Shown in pieces: positions 5,414-12,510 of a stretch of DNA of 14,189 nucleotides (within the stretch, counting starts at the first letter, position 1; each line of letters begins with the position of its first letter). The DNA comes from an uncultured Elusimicrobiales bacterium (GTDB lineage Bacteria; Elusimicrobiota; Elusimicrobia; Elusimicrobiales; Elusimicrobiaceae), in NCBI GenBank assembly GCA_934644855.1, contig CAKUDJ010000003.1:1-14189 (forward strand), written 5' to 3'. The position numbers and the translations under genes are program-made. A model generated the notes under the pieces. The model made no database searches, was not told where the DNA came from, and saw only the letters and a list, made by a program, of their open reading frames with translations.

Positions 5414-6970
5414 TTATTTGCGGGCAATCAGGCTGCGGGCCGTCATATCCGCCGGCTTGGCAAGGCCCATAACGTCCAGTACGGTGACGGCAATATCCCC
5501 CAAGTTGCCCGTGGGTTGCATTTGGGCGGTGGGGTGGTCTTTGCTGACGTACACAAAATCCACCAGGTTGGTGGTGTGCGCCGTTTTGGGCATATTGATT
5601 TTTTCGTCCCACATTTCTTCCGCGTTGCCGTGGTCGGCCGTGATGAAAACGTCATAATCATTAGCCAACGCGGCTTCGGTCACGGCGCCGGTGCATTCGT
5701 CCACCGTTTCCACCGCTTTTACTACGGAATTAAAATTGCCGGTGTGTCCAACCATATCACAGTTGGCAAAGTTGATGACAATAAAGTCATACTTTTGGGT
5801 GGCAATTTGTTTAAGCGCCTCGTCTTTGACGATATAGGCTTCCATTTCCGGGTGTTCGGCAAAGGTGGCGGGGTCAAAGCGGCCTTTGATTTCAATACGG
5901 TCTTCGCCTTCGTACGGCTTGATTTGTTTGCCGTTAAAGAAAGACGTGACGTGTTTGAATTTTTGCGTTTCCGCCAAGCGCAACTGCTTGAGCCCGGCTT
6001 TGGAAATCACTTCGCCCAGCAAATTATTCATACCGCCGCCGTCCGTCATGGAAGGCAACGCATTGTACGGGAAAGAATCGTAATATTTGGTCAAACCGCA
6101 ATACACGCACGGTACGCGGGTGCCGCGATTTTTGCCCGGGTAGTTGTCGTCAATAAACGCGCGGGTAAGCTGGATGGCGCGGTCCTGGCGGAAGTTAAAG
6201 AAAATCACGCTGGAACCGGCTTCCATGCCTTTGTAATCGCCCAGTACGGTCGGCGGGATGTATTCGTCCACCATGGGGCCGCCGTCCGGCGTTTGCATGG
6301 TTTTGTAGTCCGTTTCCACCACTTCTTCGGCGGTGGAGCCGTGCAAGCCCTGCGCGCGGACAATTAAATTATAGGCTTTATCAGTCAGGCTCCAATCTTC
6401 GCCGCGGTCCATGGCATAATAGCGGCCCTGGATAGTGGCAATTTGGCCCACGCCGTATTCTTTAATTTTTTCTTCCAAGGTGCGGATAAACCCGATAGAG
6501 CTTTTGGGCGGCGTATCGCGGCCGTCGGCAAAAAAGTGGATATATACTTGTTTGATTCCCTTTTCGGCGGCGTATTTCATAATGGCGTGCAGGTGGTCTT
6601 GGTGGGCGTGGACGCCTTCGTCCTGCACCAAACCCATAATATGCAGGGGTTTATGGTTATTTACGCAGTTATCTATGCAGGCCGCAAACGGAGCCGACTT
6701 AAATAAAGAGCCGTCTTCAATAGTATCTTTCAGGCGTTTTAATTCTTGGATGACAATGCGCCCCGCGCCCATATTCAAATGGCCAACTTCGGACGAGCCC
6801 ATATACCCCGCGGGCAGGCCCACTTGTTCGCCGGACGCTTCAATTTGCGTATGCGGATACACCTTCAAATATTTGTCCATGTTCGGTGTTTTAGCATTAG
6901 ACACCGCATTAAACTTACCGGGATTGGCATCACCCCAGCCGTCACGAATGATTAATACAACTTTTTTCAT
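5414..6970 (-). CDS. gpmI: 2,3-bisphosphoglycerate-independent phosphoglycerate mutase
   Basis: Interconverts 3- and 2-phosphoglycerate in glycolysis and gluconeogenesis through a phosphoserine intermediate; a metalloenzyme of the alkaline phosphatase superfamily in the cytoplasm. 518 aa, normal for the family. D10 in R-D-G-W-G and the catalytic S60 in G-S-S-E-V-G-H (usually G-N-S-E-V-G-H) are in place. F-F-A-D-G-R-D-T-P-P (146-155), G-R-Y-Y-A-M-D-R (182-189) and F-F-N-F-R-Q-D-R-A (257-265) mark the transferase domain. D405 and H409 (C-D-M-V-G-H-T-G), D446 and H447 (A-D-H-G-N) and H465 complete the metal sites. ATG 6970 lies 14 bases after the exonuclease stop. That stop is embedded in TAAGGAG, and AAGGAG is about 10 bases from the start. 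Last gene of its operon. Confidence 0.97.
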   Translation of the reverse strand: MKKVVLIIRDGWGDANPGKFNAVSNAKTPNMDKYLKVYPHTQIEASGEQVGLPAGYMGSSEVGHLNMGAGRIVIQELKRLKDTIEDGSLFKSAPFAACIDNCVNNHKPLHIMGLVQDEGVHAHQDHLHAIMKYAAEKGIKQVYIHFFADGRDTPPKSSIGFIRTLEEKIKEYGVGQIATIQGRYYAMDRGEDWSLTDKAYNLIVRAQGLHGSTAEEVVETDYKTMQTPDGGPMVDEYIPPTVLGDYKGMEAGSSVIFFNFRQDRAIQLTRAFIDDNYPGKNRGTRVPCVYCGLTKYYDSFPYNALPSMTDGGGMNNLLGEVISKAGLKQLRLAETQKFKHVTSFFNGKQIKPYEGEDRIEIKGRFDPATFAEHPEMEAYIVKDEALKQIATQKYDFIVINFANCDMVGHTGNFNSVVKAVETVDECTGAVTEAALANDYDVFITADHGNAEEMWDEKINMPKTAHTTNLVDFVYVSKDHPTAQMQPTGNLGDIAVTVLDVMGLAKPADMTARSLIARK

Positions 6971-6984
6971 ACCTTTATTTCTCC

Positions 6985-7584
6985 TTAAATAGCAGAAGCG
7001 GATAATAACTCCGCCCAATTTTTATATTGAAATTGCTGCAAATTTTCCACCGTTTTTACTCCCCGGCCGCTCAAGCGGTTCAAAAAGTAATAAAAAATCT
7101 GTTCGGCCATTTTGGTATCGGCCATGGCGCGGTGCCAACCCTGGCAGTTAATGCCCAGTTGTTCGGCCACGCACCCCAAATTATTTTTGGCAAACTTGCC
7201 GCTTTTGCGCGCCAGTTTGAGCGTATCCACCACCGGGGCGGACGGCAGGCGCAAACCGCAGGAGGCAAATTCATGCTGTAAAAACTTGAGGTCAAAATCC
7301 GCATTGTGCGCCACCAGCACACACCCGTCCAACACCGCCAAAAGCCGCGGGGCAATATCGGCAAATGCGGGGGCGCCGGACACCATTTCGTTGGTAATAC
7401 CGTGGATAGCCACCACCGCCGGGCTCATGGGAATACCGGGATTAAGCAGGGTGGAAAACTCCTCCACCAACGCCCCGTTTTGGGTGACGGATACGGCAAT
7501 TTCACAAATTTTGCCGCCTTCCTTGGGGCATAACCCGGTTGTTTCCGTATCTAAACAAGCAAATTTAACTTCTTGTAAATTCAT
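6985..7584 (-). CDS. DnaQ-family DEDDh 3'-5' exonuclease
   Basis: A 199-aa exonuclease of the family of DNA polymerase III epsilon. The DEDDh residues are all present: D12 and E14 in L-D-T-E-T-T-G, D98 in A-H-N-A-D-F-D, and H151 with D156 in H-R-A-M-A-D-T. The epsilon-like I-H-G-I-T-N-E-M-V segment (60-68) is also clear. The exonuclease domain fills residues 5-170, and a short tail of unknown role follows. It could be the proofreading subunit or a standalone DNase/RNase of the family; the sequence alone does not settle this, so no symbol is given. ATG 7584 has GGAG six bases upstream, overlapping the TAG of the membrane protein gene. The frame stays open to 7806, but that part overlaps the preceding gene and is not conserved. 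Confidence 0.9.
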   Translation of the reverse strand: MNLQEVKFACLDTETTGLCPKEGGKICEIAVSVTQNGALVEEFSTLLNPGIPMSPAVVAIHGITNEMVSGAPAFADIAPRLLAVLDGCVLVAHNADFDLKFLQHEFASCGLRLPSAPVVDTLKLARKSGKFAKNNLGCVAEQLGINCQGWHRAMADTKMAEQIFYYFLNRLSGRGVKTVENLQQFQYKNWAELLSASAI

Positions 7585-7592
7585 TTTTTCTC

Positions 7593-8306
7593 CTACCAAT
7601 TCAAATAAACGCGCCAATGCACCGCCCAACTGATTAAACAAGTGACCCCAAAGCCAAAATAAAAGGCAAAGCCGGATATATCCATCAGCCGGATTTTGCG
7701 CGCATACACCACGCACGCCCAACATCCGCACGTTAAAAACAACCAACGCCACCCCGGCAGTAAGCCCGTTAAAAAGAAAATGGCGCGTACCATCATCATA
7801 ATCCACCGTTCATCGGCCGTGGGATAATCCCGGCCGTATAAATCTTTTTCCACACAAAAAATAAAAGTGCCCAACACCTTGGTGACCAACATCAGCCCCA
7901 CACAAAAAATTACCCATTTTTCGGCAAAGAAACTGCCGGTTTCATACAAGGCATGGAACGGCACGCACAACAAAAGCACCAAAAAGTTGAACGTATCGTG
8001 CAAGACAAAAGACAGCGTGTTGTGGAATTTGCGCGTACCGCTTATTTTGAACCAACCGTCCGAAAATATATAAAACGCCGTCATGGGGAGCAAGGCCACC
8101 CAGCCAGGCACATCTGTAATTCCGCACAAAGACCACGGCATGGTTAAGTACAGGCGGCACAGCACCATGGCCACCGCCCAAAACAAAATGCCGCGCGCCA
8201 GAGCCAACTTCCAGGGGTGACATTCCCCATAGCAGTAAAACCGCTTACCGTATAAAGCAAAATCGGCAATATAGTAAGCTAAAAACAGACGCCAAAAAAC
8301 TATCAT
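7593..8306 (-). CDS. Multi-pass membrane protein, possibly DUF3307-like
   Basis: A 237-aa inner-membrane protein with about six or seven hydrophobic segments (roughly 5-20, 36-56, 66-85, 105-125, 131-152, 170-195, 210-232), rich in Trp, Phe and Cys. The start F-L-A-Y-Y-I-A-D-F-A-L-Y and a central F-V-L-H-D-T-F-N-F faintly recall DUF3307 proteins, which carry similar A-D-F and H-containing membrane motifs. That link is weak. No enzymatic motif is evident and its function is unknown to me. The ATG overlaps the stop of the histidine kinase gene (ATGA). A perfect AAGGAGG lies five bases upstream, inside the kinase's last codons, so the two are almost surely made together. A role with the kinase in envelope sensing is possible but inferred from position only. 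Confidence 0.75.
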   Translation of the reverse strand: MIVFWRLFLAYYIADFALYGKRFYCYGECHPWKLALARGILFWAVAMVLCRLYLTMPWSLCGITDVPGWVALLPMTAFYIFSDGWFKISGTRKFHNTLSFVLHDTFNFLVLLLCVPFHALYETGSFFAEKWVIFCVGLMLVTKVLGTFIFCVEKDLYGRDYPTADERWIMMMVRAIFFLTGLLPGWRWLFLTCGCWACVVYARKIRLMDISGFAFYFGFGVTCLISWAVHWRVYLNW

Positions 8307-10012
8307 TTGTCCTCCTTATCAGGCAGGGTGAGTGTGAATACGCTGCCTTGGCCGGGCGTGGAGGATACCGTCAAATTTCCCCCATGGGCCTGCACAATTT
8401 GGCGGCTGATAAACAACCCCAAACCGTAGCCCCGGCTATCCGTATGTACTTGCTGATATTTTTGAAAAACTTTTTGTTGCTCCTGCGGGGTAAGCCCGAT
8501 ACCGCTATCCGCCACCGAAAGGGCCGTTTCCCGGGCCGTTTGGTGCGCTTCCACCCGCACAAAACCTTGCTGCGTAAACTTAACCGCATTGGAAACCAAA
8601 TTAACCACCACGCGGCGCAGTAATTTTTCGTCCGCCTGCACCCACATATCCGGCACGGTAGTTGTGATTTTCAGGCCCTTTTCCTTGGCAGCGGGCAACA
8701 GGGTATCCACCGCATAGCGCGCTAAATCTTTCAAATTCACCCGGGCCAAATGCGGGGTGAGCATACCCGCTTCCAACCGGGAAACATCCAACACGTCTTC
8801 CAATAAGGCGGATAAATTCCGGGCGGCTTCGTCCATCAGCCGCAAGTATTCTTTTTCTTCCTGCGGGGACGCCTTGCCGCTGGATAAAATATATAAATAA
8901 CCCTGGAGCCCCAAAAGCGGCGCGCGCAAATCGTGCGCGACGGAGCGGAACACATTTTCTTTCATTTCACTTAATTGGGCCTGCACCTGCAAAAGTTGGT
9001 AATCTTTCAAGTCCGCCGTCATTTTATTGAAAGAGGCAATCAGCGTTTGGAATTCCCCCCAACCTAAATCTTCGTCTACTTTTTGGTCTAAATTTCCGCG
9101 GCTGACTTCACGCGCGGCTTTATCCAAGGCGCTAATCGGCTCGCCCAGACTTTCGGCAAAAGTAAGCGCGCCGAAATAAGCCAATGTGGCAATAGCCAAC
9201 ATAAACAATAAAATAACAATGTTTGTATAATAAAGCCCGCGGAACGCCTCGGCCTTCAGTTGCAGCACCACCGCATAAGTGCCCCAAATGGGCGTAGGCG
9301 CAAAGGCTCCCACAAAAACTTCTTTAGGACCCCGAACGGACGAAATTAAACGGGTTTTAGCGGCAAACAGTTTTTGCATTTGTTCCGGCGCAATATGAAG
9401 CGGCGCCTGGTTATTGCCGTAAAAAAATTGTCCGTCCTGGCCCACAATATAAATTTGGCCCGTCCGGCCGATATACTGCTCCTGCACGCGGGACAACAGG
9501 CCGAAAAAGCTCATAATCCCGTACAGATAATTCCCGCCGGGCAGCGGGGTCACAAATTCACTAACCGGGCGGCCTTCCACCACTTCAAACCCGCTTACGG
9601 ACAAATTCTTTTCGTCGGGCATAGGTAAAGAGTCATCTTGGGATAAATCCAACACAGGCACTTTGGCTAAAAAACTTTTTTCGCCCACGCGGGCCATTTC
9701 TTTGCCGTTTTTATCCAATACGGCCAACATTAAAAAATCCGGGTTGGAGGCCAAAGCCGTACGCAAAACAGGCTGCGGGTCCTTCCCCGCGCGCAACACT
9801 TCGGCCACATTTTGCCCGAACGCCAAGCGCCAACCCAAGTCTTCTATGTGTTGGTTAATGGAAGACGCCACTATTTGTGCCAAGTTGGCGTGCGTTCCCA
9901 AAATATTATCTTTTACTTTGCCTTGATAAAAAGCCAGTAAAAGCGCCATGGGAATCAGCGGCATCAGCACTACGGTTAAAAATAGCTTAAAAAGCTTTGA
10001 AAATATAGACAT
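8303..10012 (-). CDS. Membrane-bound sensor histidine kinase
   Basis: A 569-aa kinase that would sense an extracytoplasmic signal and phosphorylate a response regulator. TM1 spans about 8-28. A ~230-residue extracytoplasmic sensor (about 30-260) follows and looks like a Cache/PAS-like double fold (G-R-T-G-Q-I-Y-I-V at 182-190). TM2 is at about 261-285, then a HAMP domain to ~338 and a short coiled coil. The HisKA box is S-V-A-H-D-L-R-A-P with H360. The HATPase domain has N-L-V-S-N-A-V-K-F-T (471-480), A-D-S-G-I-G (501-506) and G-Y-G-L-G-L (528-533). All residues needed for activity are visible. No response regulator is encoded in this window, so it is an orphan here. AAAAGGT lies just upstream of ATG 10012, and the promoter gives a leader of only about nine bases. 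Confidence 0.95.
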   Translation of the reverse strand: MSIFSKLFKLFLTVVLMPLIPMALLLAFYQGKVKDNILGTHANLAQIVASSINQHIEDLGWRLAFGQNVAEVLRAGKDPQPVLRTALASNPDFLMLAVLDKNGKEMARVGEKSFLAKVPVLDLSQDDSLPMPDEKNLSVSGFEVVEGRPVSEFVTPLPGGNYLYGIMSFFGLLSRVQEQYIGRTGQIYIVGQDGQFFYGNNQAPLHIAPEQMQKLFAAKTRLISSVRGPKEVFVGAFAPTPIWGTYAVVLQLKAEAFRGLYYTNIVILLFMLAIATLAYFGALTFAESLGEPISALDKAAREVSRGNLDQKVDEDLGWGEFQTLIASFNKMTADLKDYQLLQVQAQLSEMKENVFRSVAHDLRAPLLGLQGYLYILSSGKASPQEEKEYLRLMDEAARNLSALLEDVLDVSRLEAGMLTPHLARVNLKDLARYAVDTLLPAAKEKGLKITTTVPDMWVQADEKLLRRVVVNLVSNAVKFTQQGFVRVEAHQTARETALSVADSGIGLTPQEQQKVFQKYQQVHTDSRGYGLGLFISRQIVQAHGGNLTVSSTPGQGSVFTLTLPDKEDK

Positions 10013-10027
10013 ACTTTACCTTTTATT

Positions 10028-10036
10028 ATTATAGCA
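10028..10036 (-). promoter_or_regulatory. Histidine kinase operon promoter, extended -10 (TGCTATAAT)
   Basis: A perfect TATAAT (10033-10028) preceded by TGC. No -35 match stands at 17 bp. Transcription would start near 10021, about nine bases before ATG 10012, leaving just enough room for the AGGT ribosome site. Shares AATTGCTAYAATA with the dnaB promoter. Confidence 0.65.
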
Positions 10037-10061
10037 ATTCCCGCGCCCTTATAGGATGTGC

Positions 10062-10122
10062 GGGTCCAAAGTCCCGTTTGCCGCTAGGCCCAAATACCCG
10101 GCAAAAGCAGGCCCTAGGACCC
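10062..10122. repeat. GC-rich inverted-repeat element between the kinase and the plus-strand ORF
   Basis: GGGTCC (10062-10067) is complementary to GGACCC (10117-10122). Inside, CTAGGCC (10084-10090) pairs with GGCCCTAG (10110-10117) with one bulged C. The segment is much richer in GC than the flanking promoter sequences and has no T-tract, so it is not a terminator. It could be a structured leader, a protein-binding region between divergent promoters, or a dispersed repeat copy; only one copy is present in this window. Confidence 0.3.
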
Positions 10123-10145
10123 TGGCGGCGGGAAAAACAAAACGA

Positions 10146-10151
10146 TAGACT
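10146..10151 (+). promoter_or_regulatory. Weak -10-like box ahead of the plus-strand ORF
   Basis: TAGACT (four of six consensus bases) lies six bases before the ATG at 10158, the same spacing as the boxes of rpsF and the DUF167 gene. No -35 box is recognisable, and the sequence between 10152 and 10157 is ATAAAT. Weak evidence, strengthened only by the shared spacing and by the absence of a ribosome binding site. Confidence 0.25.
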
Positions 10152-10157
10152 ATAAAT

Positions 10158-10412
10158 ATGAAAGCATATAACCAATTAAAAACTTTATTCTTTGGTGTGG
10201 ACAAATCCGTCAGCCAAGCCGCCGGAAGGGCCGCCTTGCGCGCCCAAAGGCAAAATGTGGTTTTGCTTTCTGCGCAGGAAGCCGCTTTTATTTATAAACA
10301 AAACCAACGCATAGTGCGCGCCCTTACGCCCCGGTGCGCTTTATTCAAAAAAGCAGGGCGGACCTCCCACGGCGCATGGGGTTCCGTTTGCTGCGCTAAA
10401 AAAATGTTTTAG
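10158..10412 (+). CDS. Small basic orphan protein, 84 aa
   Basis: The only plus-strand ORF I would keep. It encodes a strongly basic 84-aa protein with no signal peptide, clear membrane segment or motif that I recognise. The N-terminal part (about 15-55) is Ala/Gln/Arg-rich and likely helical. The C-terminal part holds three cysteines (C60 and a C-C pair near 78-79) and ends K-K-M-F. Support for a real gene is contextual: it does not overlap any other gene, it faces away from the kinase promoter, and an intrinsic terminator in its own direction begins 18 bases after its TAG. Against it: no ribosome binding site, no known family, and the length could occur by chance. The terminator may instead belong to a non-coding RNA. 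Function unknown. Confidence 0.4.
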   Translation: MKAYNQLKTLFFGVDKSVSQAAGRAALRAQRQNVVLLSAQEAAFIYKQNQRIVRALTPRCALFKKAGRTSHGAWGSVCCAKKMF

Positions 10413-10429
10413 TCTTAATCCTCCTACTT

Positions 10430-10462
10430 CCCCGGTGTATCTACCCTGCACCGGGGCTTTTT
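10430..10462 (+). terminator. Intrinsic terminator of the plus-strand unit
   Basis: A perfect 8-bp stem CCCCGGTG (10430-10437) with CACCGGGG (10449-10456), an 11-base loop, then CTTTTT on the plus strand. Six bases separate it from the minus-strand terminator of etfA, so the two units end back to back. Confidence 0.85.
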
Positions 10463-10468
10463 ATATAT

Positions 10469-10499
10469 AAAAAAGGAACCTCCCCTAAGAGAGGTTCCT
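10469..10499 (-). terminator. Intrinsic terminator of the acyl-CoA dehydrogenase-etfBA operon
   Basis: A perfect 9-bp stem AGGAACCTC (10474-10482) with GAGGTTCCT (10491-10499), an eight-base loop, and a minus-strand TTTTTT run (10474-10469). It begins 19 bases after the etfA stop. Confidence 0.9.
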
Positions 10500-10517
10500 G
10501 GTATTGCAATAAACAAT

Positions 10518-11714
10518 TTAGTTTTTGGCTTTTTTGATGCCGTCAATTACTTTGGGAAGCACTTGGCGCACATCACCCACAAAACCGTATTTGCACACAT
10601 TAAAGATAGGAGCATTGGCGTCTTTATTGACGGCGATAATCGTATCGCTGTGTTCCATACCCACAATATGCTGCACCGCGCCGGAAATACCGCACGCTAC
10701 ATACAGTTTGGCGGCTACCGTCACGCCGGATTGGCCCACCTGTTTTTCTTTGGGTTTGAGGCCCAGGTCAATCGCGGCGCGGGATGCACCCACGGTTCCG
10801 CCCAACTCTTGCGCCAAGGTTTCCAACATATCAAACCCGGCTTTGTCTTTCATACCGCGGCCACCGGCCAACACCACTTCGGCTTCGTCCAGTTTTTGCC
10901 CGCCGGAAACAGGGTCCATTTGTTTGCTGATGATGCGCACTTTGCCGGCTTCGGCAGGTACGGCAATCACTTCATTCACCACCTGCGCCATCGCACCGGG
11001 GCGGGAAAGCACTTTCTTAAATACGTTCGGGCGCACGGTGGACATTTGCGGCCGGTAATCCGGGCATTTAATATCCGCCATAATGTTGCCGCCAAACGCG
11101 GGGCGGGTTTGGATTAGCAGCCCGTCCTGGATGGATAACCCGGTGCAATCCGCCGTTAAACCCACAAACAGTTCAGACGAAATACGCGGGGATAAATCGC
11201 GCCCGATAAAGGTGGACGGATACAGCACCACGCTGGGGTTATATTTTTTAATCAGCGTCACCATGGCGTTGGCATAAGCCAAGGTGTTGTAATCCCGGTA
11301 CGCAGGGCTGCTAACGGCATAAATTTTATCCGCGCCGTAAGCAGACAAATCGGCAAAATAATTTTGCACATTGTCGCCAATGACTACCGCGCAAAGTTCT
11401 TCGCCCAACTGGTCGGCCAATTCGCGCCCTTTGGATAAAAGCTCAAAGCCCACCGGGCGGACGGAGTGCTGAACGCCGTTATCGGAAATTTCAATAAAAG
11501 CCCACACCCCTTTATAGGCGGAGAGGTCTTTTTTAGCTGCGGCTCCGGCCGCCGGCAAGGAAAGCGCCTTGACCGGGCACACGGATACGCACGCGCCGCA
11601 CATGGTGCAGCTGGCATTGGCAACCGCCTTGCGGTTTACCAGGGAGAGCGCCCCAAACGGACAAGTGTTTACACATTTGCCGCAACCTACACAATTAGAA
11701 GCTACCTGAATCAT
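10518..11714 (-). CDS. etfA: Electron transfer flavoprotein alpha subunit with N-terminal 2[4Fe-4S] ferredoxin domain
   Basis: The FAD-carrying alpha subunit of an ETF that shuttles electrons with the acyl-CoA dehydrogenase encoded upstream. Residues 1-55 form a two-cluster ferredoxin domain: C8-C11-C14-C18-P and C36-C39-C42-C46-P, both in CxxCxxCxxxCP spacing. After a short linker comes the ETF alpha N-terminal domain (about 67-250). The C-terminal FAD domain follows, with A-G-G-R-G-M-K (283-289), G-A-S-R (309-312), V-G-Q-S-G (326-330), C-G-I-S-G-A-V-Q-H (341-349) and N-K-D-A-N-A-P-I-F (363-371). At 398 aa it is about 70 longer than plain EtfA because of the fusion. Ferredoxin-fused EtfA is known from electron-bifurcating complexes such as caffeyl-CoA reductase of Acetobacterium. 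The ATG overlaps the etfB stop (ATGA), with AAGGAG about ten bases upstream. Confidence 0.95.
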   Translation of the reverse strand: MIQVASNCVGCGKCVNTCPFGALSLVNRKAVANASCTMCGACVSVCPVKALSLPAAGAAAKKDLSAYKGVWAFIEISDNGVQHSVRPVGFELLSKGRELADQLGEELCAVVIGDNVQNYFADLSAYGADKIYAVSSPAYRDYNTLAYANAMVTLIKKYNPSVVLYPSTFIGRDLSPRISSELFVGLTADCTGLSIQDGLLIQTRPAFGGNIMADIKCPDYRPQMSTVRPNVFKKVLSRPGAMAQVVNEVIAVPAEAGKVRIISKQMDPVSGGQKLDEAEVVLAGGRGMKDKAGFDMLETLAQELGGTVGASRAAIDLGLKPKEKQVGQSGVTVAAKLYVACGISGAVQHIVGMEHSDTIIAVNKDANAPIFNVCKYGFVGDVRQVLPKVIDGIKKAKN

Positions 11715-12499
11715 TTAATGAAACTCTCCTTTTTCAAAATTTCTACAAACTTGGCGGCCATTTCTTCGGCAGAGCCGCTGAACATTTCGCCTTTTTGGCG
11801 GGCGGCCGGCGGGAAAATGCGCGACACGCGGGTCGGCGAGCCTTCCAGCCCCAGTTTGTGCATATCGGCGCCGATTTCTTTTTCCGTCCAAGTGACGGTC
11901 TTTTTATCTTGCGCTTTGTGCGCCGCCATAAAGGAAGGATATTTCGGCGCGTAATCTACCGGCATGGTCATAGTAATTAACACGGGCAGGTCCGCTTCCA
12001 AAATTTGGTGGCCGCCTTCAATCAATTTTTTGACTACGGCATGGGAACCGTCGCTGTCTACGCTTTCGCAAAACGTAATTTGCGGAATGCCCAAATGGAA
12101 GGCAATACCGGGCCCGGTTTGGGCGGTGTCACCGTCAATGGCCATTTGGCCGCACAAAATCATATCAAACGAGCCGATTTTGCGGATAGCCATAGCCAAC
12201 GCATACGAAGTGGCCCAGGTATCGGAGCCGGCAAACGCGCGGCTGGAAAGCAGGACGCCTTCGTCCGCCCCCAGGGCAAGCGCCAGGCGCAGTACGGCCA
12301 CGGCCTGTGCGGGCCCCATGGAAAGCACGGTCACTTTAGCGCCGGTTTTGGCTTTGATAGCCAAAGCTTTTTCCAAGGCGTAGTGGTCGTACGGGTTCAA
12401 AATGCTGGGTACACCGGCGCGGATTAAGGTGCCGGTCTTCGGGTCCACCTTTACGCGGGTGGAATCGGGTACTTGTTTAATACAAACAATAATGTTCAT
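11711..12499 (-). CDS. etfB: Electron transfer flavoprotein beta subunit
   Basis: Partner of EtfA in the ETF heterodimer; in bifurcating types it binds the FAD that splits the electron pair from NADH. The 262-aa protein starts M-N-I-I-V-C-I-K-Q-V-P-D, the standard EtfB opening. It has the nucleotide-binding segment A-I-D-G-D-T-A-Q-T-G-P (120-130) and the adjacent C-G-Q (116-118). L-N-P-Y-D-H-Y-A-L-E (34-43) is also typical, and the C-terminal helical tail that wraps EtfA is present. ATG 12499 lies 11 bases after the acyl-CoA dehydrogenase stop, with AAGGA nine bases upstream. Middle gene of a three-gene operon whose products probably form one complex. Confidence 0.95.
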   Translation of the reverse strand: MNIIVCIKQVPDSTRVKVDPKTGTLIRAGVPSILNPYDHYALEKALAIKAKTGAKVTVLSMGPAQAVAVLRLALALGADEGVLLSSRAFAGSDTWATSYALAMAIRKIGSFDMILCGQMAIDGDTAQTGPGIAFHLGIPQITFCESVDSDGSHAVVKKLIEGGHQILEADLPVLITMTMPVDYAPKYPSFMAAHKAQDKKTVTWTEKEIGADMHKLGLEGSPTRVSRIFPPAARQKGEMFSGSAEEMAAKFVEILKKESFIK

Positions 12500-12510
12500 C
12501 GGGCTGTTCC

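Noticed and set aside
5311..5427. Longer start for the DUF167 protein at 5427
   Set aside because: The added residues come from the gpmI terminator and promoter region and overlap the end of gpmI; the conserved family start is at 5310.
5516..6367. 283-codon plus-strand open frame opposite gpmI
   Set aside because: It mirrors the codon pattern of gpmI, is rich in Val, Phe, His and Gly, and has no recognisable family; gpmI is complete on the other strand.
7585..7806. Longer start for the exonuclease at 7806
   Set aside because: It would lie inside the membrane protein gene in another frame; ATG 7584 has GGAG six bases upstream and precedes the conserved D-T-E-T-T-G by a normal distance.
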